A stretch of DNA of 64,000 bases. It comes from Duganella alba (GTDB taxonomy: Bacteria; Pseudomonadota; Gammaproteobacteria; Burkholderiales; Burkholderiaceae_D). The position numbers and the translations under genes were made by a program. The first letter of the stretch is position 1, and the number at the start of each line of letters is the position of its first letter. Where the stretch lies: NCBI RefSeq assembly GCF_009674495.1, contig NZ_WKJN01000019.1:56363-120362 (forward strand). Direction: 5' to 3'. Below the pieces are notes generated by a model. That model was not told where the DNA came from and made no database searches. It saw nothing but the letters and a program-made list of their open reading frames with translations. Positions 59,460 through 64,000 of this stretch are shown one piece after another.

Positions 59460-61775
59460 ATGGCTGAGAATAAAAAACAGGAAGGACGCATTGAACCCTA
59501 TCATCACGCCGCCGCAGGCTGGGGCGCGCTGAAATATGTGGCGATCAATCTGTTCAAGGAACGCGTCAGTGGCGTGAATTACAAGTCGCTGTTCGCGCAG
59601 AACCAGCCGGACGGCTTCGATTGCCCCGGCTGCGCCTGGCCGGACCGCGAACACGCCTCCACCTTCGAATTCTGCGAGAACGGCGTCAAGGCCGTGGCGG
59701 CGGAATCGACCAGCAAGCGCGTGGCGCCGGAGTTCTTCGCCGCGCACACGGTCACGGAACTGCTGCAGCAGTCGGACTATGAGCTGGAACAGCATGGCCG
59801 CCTGACGCATCCCATGGTTTACGATCCGGCCAGCGACAGGTACGCGCCGATCGCCTGGGATGACGCGTTCAAACTGATCGCCGCAGAACTGAATGCGCTC
59901 GACGATCCGAACCAGGCCGCGTTCTACACCTCCGGCCGGGCCAGCAACGAGGCGGCCTTCCTGTACCAGCTGTTCGTGCGCGCCTACGGCACCAACAACT
60001 TCCCGGACTGCTCGAACATGTGCCACGAGGCGACCAGCCGCGGCCTGCCGGGCACCGTCGGCATCGGCAAGGGCACGGTGACGCTGGACGATTTCGAACA
60101 CGCGGACACGCTGCTGATCTTCGGCCAGAATCCGGCCACCAACCACCCGCGCATGCTGGGCGAGCTGCGCGACTGCGCCAAGCGCGGCGCCACCATCGTT
60201 TCCATCAACCCGCTGCGCGAGCGCGGCCTGGAACGTTTCACCAGCCCGCAGCATCCGATGGAAATGCTGACCATGGCCAGCACGCCGATCAGCTCCATGT
60301 TCGTGCAGCCGAAGTTGAGCGGCGACCTGGCGCTGATCAAGGCCATGGCCAAGCGCCTGCTGGAACTGGACGACCGCGCGGTGTTGATCGGCATGAAGCG
60401 CCTGATCGACCTCGATTTCATCACCCAGCACACCACCGGCTTCCAGGAATTCGCGCGCGACCTGCGCGCCGAAAAATGGTCGGTGCTGCTGGAGGAATCG
60501 GGCGTGCCGCGCGCGCAGATCGACGAGCTGGTGGACATCTATGTCCGCGGCGAGCGCGTCATCGCCACCTGGGGCATGGGCCTGACGCAGCACAAGAATT
60601 CGGTGGCGACGATCCAGATGCTGTCCAACCTGATGCTCATGCGCGGCAATATCGGCCGCCAGGGCGCCGGCCTGTGCCCGGTGCGCGGCCACTCCAATGT
60701 GCAGGGCGACCGCACCATGGGCATCGAGGAGCAGCCGACGCCGGCCTTCCTCGACCGCATGCAGCAGGTGTTCGGCTTCGAGCCGCCGCGCCACCACGGC
60801 TATGACGTGGTGGCCACCATCGCCGCCATGCAGGAGGGCCGCGTCAAGGTGTTCGTGGGCCTGGGCGGCAACTTCGCGATGGCCACGCCGGATACGCCGC
60901 TGACCTTCAAGGCGCTGGAATCGTGCGCGCTGACGGTGCAGATCGCCACCAAGCTGAATCGCAGCCACCTGATCCACGGCCGCAAGGCGCTGATCCTGCC
61001 GACGCTGGGCCGCACCGAGATCGATGCGCAGAACGGCGTGCCGCAGGGCGTGACGGTGGAGGACTCGATGAGCATGGTGCACATCTCGTATGGCCTGAAC
61101 AAGCCGGCCTCGCCGGAGCTGCTGTCGGAAATCGCCATCGTCTCGCGCATGGCCGAGGCCACGCTGGGCGGTGCCAATGCGCTGAAATGGAAGGCCTACC
61201 GCGACGATTACGCCGTCATCCGCGACGATATCGAAAAAGTGTTCGACGATTTCTACGACTACAACGCGCGCGTGGCCAAGCCGGGCGGCTTCCACCTCAA
61301 GGTGGCGTCGCGCGAGCGCGAATGGGCGACCGCCAGCGGCAAGGCGCAATTCGTGCCGCACCAGATCGAGCTCGATACGCCGATCCGCCGCGCCCGCGCC
61401 AGGTACGGCAAGAAGCTGATGGTGATGATGACCACGCGCTCGCATGACCAGTACAACACCACCATCTACGCGCTGGACGACCGTTATCGCGGCGTGTTCG
61501 GCATGCGCCGGGTGATCTTCATCAACCAGGCCGACATCGACATGCTGGGCATGAAGGCCGGCGACTGGGTCGACGTGGAAAGCGTGTGGGAAGACGGCGT
61601 GGAGCGCCGCGCCGACGGCTTCATGCTGGTGGCCTACGATATTCCGCGCGGCTGCATCGGCGCCTACTACCCGGAGACCAATCCGCTGGTGCCGCTGACC
61701 AGCGTGGCCGACGGCGCCGGCACGCCGACCTCCAAATCGATACCGGTCCTGTTGACCCCAGCGGCGGCATCATGA
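59460..61775 (+). CDS. FdhF/YdeP-family molybdopterin oxidoreductase
   Basis: 771 residues from ATG 59460 (AAGGAGC upstream). The N-terminus has FDCPGCAWPDREHASTFEFC, the Cys set expected for a 4Fe-4S cluster; DCSNMCHEATSRGLPG lies in the Mo-ligand region. Domains match formate-dehydrogenase-H-like molybdenum enzymes (GRGASNEAAFLYQLF-like, FGQNPATNHPRML, GGNFAMATPDTPLT) and end with the beta-barrel pterin domain (TTRSHDQYNTTIYAL). YdeP in E. coli is linked to acid resistance; the reaction is unknown. No signal peptide, so cytoplasmic. Its TGA overlaps the bestrophin ATG (61772-61775), and MoaB follows. Confidence 0.9.
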   Translation: MAENKKQEGRIEPYHHAAAGWGALKYVAINLFKERVSGVNYKSLFAQNQPDGFDCPGCAWPDREHASTFEFCENGVKAVAAESTSKRVAPEFFAAHTVTELLQQSDYELEQHGRLTHPMVYDPASDRYAPIAWDDAFKLIAAELNALDDPNQAAFYTSGRASNEAAFLYQLFVRAYGTNNFPDCSNMCHEATSRGLPGTVGIGKGTVTLDDFEHADTLLIFGQNPATNHPRMLGELRDCAKRGATIVSINPLRERGLERFTSPQHPMEMLTMASTPISSMFVQPKLSGDLALIKAMAKRLLELDDRAVLIGMKRLIDLDFITQHTTGFQEFARDLRAEKWSVLLEESGVPRAQIDELVDIYVRGERVIATWGMGLTQHKNSVATIQMLSNLMLMRGNIGRQGAGLCPVRGHSNVQGDRTMGIEEQPTPAFLDRMQQVFGFEPPRHHGYDVVATIAAMQEGRVKVFVGLGGNFAMATPDTPLTFKALESCALTVQIATKLNRSHLIHGRKALILPTLGRTEIDAQNGVPQGVTVEDSMSMVHISYGLNKPASPELLSEIAIVSRMAEATLGGANALKWKAYRDDYAVIRDDIEKVFDDFYDYNARVAKPGGFHLKVASREREWATASGKAQFVPHQIELDTPIRRARARYGKKLMVMMTTRSHDQYNTTIYALDDRYRGVFGMRRVIFINQADIDMLGMKAGDWVDVESVWEDGVERRADGFMLVAYDIPRGCIGAYYPETNPLVPLTSVADGAGTPTSKSIPVLLTPAAAS

Positions 61776-62692
61776 TCATCCGTCCACCAACCAACTGGTT
61801 GCGGATGCTGTTCATCTGGGATGGCTCCGTACTCAAGACCATCGTTCCGCAACTGCTGATCATTCTCGCGATCAGCGTGGTGGCGGTTGTCACCGGCGGC
61901 CATGTGCTGGGCGCCAAGATCCCGCTCGATACGGTGCCGTTCCCGCTGGTCGGCGTCAGCCTGGCGATCTTCCTGGCGTTTCGCAACAACGCCGCCTACG
62001 CGCGCTACGTGGAGGCGCGCCAGATCTGGGGCCGCATCCTGATCGCGGCGCGCGCCCTGACCTCGCAGGTGGTCAACTACCTGCCGCGGGATGGCGACGG
62101 CTTCGAACGCAAGCTGTTCGTGCAGCGCCTGATCGCCTTCGTCTACGCGCTGACCCACCAGCTGCGCCATACCGACCCTTCCGCCGACCTGGCGCGCTAT
62201 CTGTCCGAGGAGGAGCGCAAGGAGTTGGGCAGCATGCACTACATTCCGGTGGCGCTGCTGGACCGCATCCGCCTGATGCTGGCGCGCGCCGGCCGCAAGC
62301 GCGGCGAGGGCGAGCCGCTGCTGTGGTTACTGGATAACCAGGTCAGCGAGCTGGCGGCCGCCGTCGGCGGCTGCGAGCGGATCTCGAATACGCCGATTCC
62401 GTTCGCCTACGGCGTGCTGGTGCACCGCACCGTCTACCTGTACTGCTTCATGCTGCCGTTCGGACTGGTGGCGGACCTGGGCATGGCCACGCCGCTGGTG
62501 TGCGTGTTTGTCGCCTACACGCTGTTTGCGCTGGAAGCCATCGCGCAGGAGATCTCGGAGCCGTTCGGCACCGATCCCAATTGCCTGGCGCTCAACGCCA
62601 TGACGCGCAACATCGAACGCTCGCTGCTGGAGCAGTGCGGCGAAGAGGTGCCGGACCAACTCGAACCCTGCGAGCGCTATAACATCTCATAA
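61772..62692 (+). CDS. Bestrophin-family chloride channel
   Basis: 306 residues from ATG 61772. N-terminal IIRPPTNWLRMLFIWDGSVL and the first membrane segment (about 22-42), then FRNNAAYARYVEARQIWGRI, TM2-4, and NTPIPFAYGVLVHRTVYLYC, the conserved bestrophin pore segment, with EPFGTDPNCLAL. Prokaryotic bestrophins are pentameric cation- or anion-conducting channels; ion preference is not readable. ATGA overlap with the oxidoreductase makes this a translationally coupled operon, then MoaB 14 bp later. Its role beside a molybdenum enzyme is unclear (anion balance or ligand supply are guesses). Confidence 0.9.
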   Translation: MIIRPPTNWLRMLFIWDGSVLKTIVPQLLIILAISVVAVVTGGHVLGAKIPLDTVPFPLVGVSLAIFLAFRNNAAYARYVEARQIWGRILIAARALTSQVVNYLPRDGDGFERKLFVQRLIAFVYALTHQLRHTDPSADLARYLSEEERKELGSMHYIPVALLDRIRLMLARAGRKRGEGEPLLWLLDNQVSELAAAVGGCERISNTPIPFAYGVLVHRTVYLYCFMLPFGLVADLGMATPLVCVFVAYTLFALEAIAQEISEPFGTDPNCLALNAMTRNIERSLLEQCGEEVPDQLEPCERYNIS

Positions 62693-62706
62693 AAGGAAAC
62701 CACACC

Positions 62707-63186
62707 ATGCTTACCTGTGCTGTGATCACAGTCAGTAACTCCCGAACCTCCGCCGACGATGACGCCGGCGATTTGTTGGCCGCCAATCTGGAACAGGGCG
62801 GCCATCGCGTTTTGCGGCGCGAGATTGTGTTCGACGATATCTACCAGCTGCGCCGCGCCTTCAGCGAATGCATCGCCGATCCCCAGATCGATGTGGTGGT
62901 CAGCAGCGGCGGCACCGGCTTTGCGCGGCATAACTCGGTGCCGGAAGCGGTGGAAGTGTTGTTCGATCAGCCGATTCCCGGCTTCGGCGAGCTGTTTCGC
63001 CAGCTGTCGTTCAACCAGATTGGTGCGGCGGCGATCCAGTCGCGCTGCGTGGCGGGCATCGCCAACGACACGCTGATCTTTTGCCTGCCAGGGTCGCCAG
63101 GCGCTTGCGCGCTGGCCTGGGATAACATCTTAAGGGCGCAGCTGGATCACCGCACCCGTCCTTGCAACTTTGCCTGCCGTACCTGA
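62707..63186 (+). CDS. moaB: MoaB/Mog-family molybdopterin biosynthesis protein
   Basis: 159 residues, trimeric molybdopterin-binding fold. SSGGTGFARHNSVPEA (about 66-81) is the molybdopterin-site motif and LPGSPGACALAWDNIL is typical; the C-terminus has HRTRPCNF, characteristic of MoaB. Adenylylates or assists insertion of molybdate into molybdopterin. It follows the YdeP-type oxidoreductase and bestrophin genes, fitting a cofactor-supply role. AAAGGAAACCACACC precedes the ATG. The C-terminal 57 bp overlap the convergent EAL gene. Confidence 0.92.
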   Translation: MLTCAVITVSNSRTSADDDAGDLLAANLEQGGHRVLRREIVFDDIYQLRRAFSECIADPQIDVVVSSGGTGFARHNSVPEAVEVLFDQPIPGFGELFRQLSFNQIGAAAIQSRCVAGIANDTLIFCLPGSPGACALAWDNILRAQLDHRTRPCNFACRT

Positions 63187-64000
63187 CTTTTCCCGCCACA
63201 GCGGCAGCGCCGCTGCCGGCATCGGCCTGGCGATCAGGTAGCCCTGTCCCAGGTCGCATCCCAGCTTGCGCAGCAGCTCGCGGTCCTGCGGCGTTTCGAT
63301 GCCCTCGGCCACCGTGGTGACGCCCATTTCCGCCGCGGCGGCGATGGCGTGGCGCAGCATCGGCTGCATGTGCGGGCGCCGGCTGGCGCCATGCACCAGG
63401 CGGCGGTCCAGCTTCAGTTCCGTGAATGGAAAGCGCGACAGCTGCAGCATCGAGGCGTAGCCGGCGCCGTAGTCGTCAAGCGCCAGGCCGAAGCCGTGCA
63501 TGCGCAGCTTGATGAGAATGCGCAGCGCCGTCGCCAGGTCGGCGATTTCTTCATGCTCGATGATTTCGAAGGTGATGGCGCGCGGTGGCACGCCGGCGTC
63601 GTTGACCGCCTGGATCAGCTGTTCCGCCAGATGCGGGTCGGCCAGCGACAGCGGCGACAGGTTGATCGAGATCGGCAGCACCAGGCCGCCGGCGTGCCAG
63701 CGGCGCCAGTCGTCCAGCGCCATGCGCACCACTTCCACGGTCAGCACGTCGACCAGGTTGGCCGCTTCCGCCTGCGGCAGGAAGCAGGCCGGCGCCAGCA
63801 GGCCATGCTGCGGATGGCGCCAGCGTATCAGCGCTTCGGCGCCGCGCAGGGAGCCGTCGTGCAGCGAAGTCTTGGGCTGGTAGTACAGTTCGAACTGGCG
63901 GTTTTGCAGCGCGTTCAGCACCTCGCCGGCGTCCGGGCGGGGAGCGTTGACGCCGCAGCGCGGCCGCATGGCGGCAGCGGCCGCGGCGCGCGCCAGCGCC
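63130..64000 (-). CDS. EAL-domain c-di-GMP phosphodiesterase (C-terminal part; gene runs off the window)
   Basis: The frame stays open past the internal ATG at 63969 to the window edge, so the true start is outside. The visible part is a full EAL domain: E-A-L in AEALIRWRHP, the Asn in ISINLSPLSL, Glu in FEIIEHEE, DDYGAGYAS, Lys in ELKLDRRLV, and AEGIET. These give an intact catalytic set for c-di-GMP hydrolysis. What lies N-terminal (receiver, GGDEF or sensor) is unknown; the linker is Ala-rich. The last 57 bp overlap the end of moaB on the other strand. Confidence 0.9.
   Translation of the reverse strand, partial: ALARAAAAAAMRPRCGVNAPRPDAGEVLNALQNRQFELYYQPKTSLHDGSLRGAEALIRWRHPQHGLLAPACFLPQAEAANLVDVLTVEVVRMALDDWRRWHAGGLVLPISINLSPLSLADPHLAEQLIQAVNDAGVPPRAITFEIIEHEEIADLATALRILIKLRMHGFGLALDDYGAGYASMLQLSRFPFTELKLDRRLVHGASRRPHMQPMLRHAIAAAAEMGVTTVAEGIETPQDRELLRKLGCDLGQGYLIARPMPAAALPLWREKSGTAGKVARTGAVIQLRP

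Noticed and set aside
1..64000. CRISPR arrays, tRNA, rRNA, insertion-sequence transposases
   Set aside because: None seen: no spaced direct repeats, no cloverleaf-like tract that I could fold, and no transposase motif in any frame.

Overview
The window is a GC-rich bacterial chromosome segment with dense, short-spaced genes, many 4-bp ATGA/GTGA overlaps and clear Shine-Dalgarno sites. The gene set fits a soil or plant-associated betaproteobacterium: a short H-NS-like protein of the Burkholderiales type, many LysR regulators each next to the enzyme it probably controls, two RND pumps with NodT-type outer-membrane lipoproteins, and several c-di-GMP enzymes. I infer an Oxalobacteraceae member (Massilia/Duganella group). 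That is a judgement from protein style, not from a marker gene; there is no rRNA or tRNA in the window.

Layout. 1-6.9 kb: a heavy-metal RND efflux operon (adaptor, pump and the start of the outer-membrane factor, minus strand) divergent from a response regulator/histidine kinase pair. 6.9-12.4 kb: a visibly AT-richer accessory region with a catalytic-domain-only tyrosine recombinase, an H-NS-like protein, an Imm33/DUF2185-type protein, a leucine-rich-repeat protein, an exported RraB-like protein and several small exported or unknown proteins. I read it as a small genomic island. 12.5-28 kb: sugar permease, then regulator-enzyme pairs (LysR/SDR-tautomerase-DsbA, CGNR regulator/alpha-beta hydrolase, LysR/MFS-tautomerase, LysR/SDR), a diguanylate cyclase, a serine hydrolase operon, an RNase T2 and a CE2-like esterase. 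28.8-35.8 kb: MarR and Rrf2 regulators downstream of a complete MexEF-OprN-like drug efflux operon with a recognisable promoter. 35.9-48.7 kb: a UBP zinc-finger protein, an MFS drug exporter, a GH127/GH146-like arabinofuranosidase, an AsmA protein, a full-length Lhr helicase, a GlxA-type regulator and a TehA-type transporter. 48.9-54.8 kb: an old yellow enzyme with its LysR regulator, converging on a periplasmic molybdenum hydroxylase operon (triheme cytochrome c, 2Fe-2S subunit, Mo subunit). 55-64 kb: a Cache chemoreceptor, a PAS-GGDEF-EAL protein, a YdeP-type molybdopterin oxidoreductase / bestrophin / MoaB operon, and a partial EAL protein.

Working together: two separate molybdenum enzymes (Ior-type hydroxylase, YdeP-type oxidoreductase) lie within 12 kb, and a MoaB-type gene follows the second. 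Two close paralogous tautomerases sit in two different LysR-controlled operons. Three c-di-GMP proteins and a chemoreceptor point to motile/sessile switching. The least explained part is the 6.9-12.4 kb island, whose cargo looks like orphan immunity-type and exported small proteins without visible toxins. The SDR at 14931 and the recombinase at 9397 each have a substitution at an expected catalytic position.
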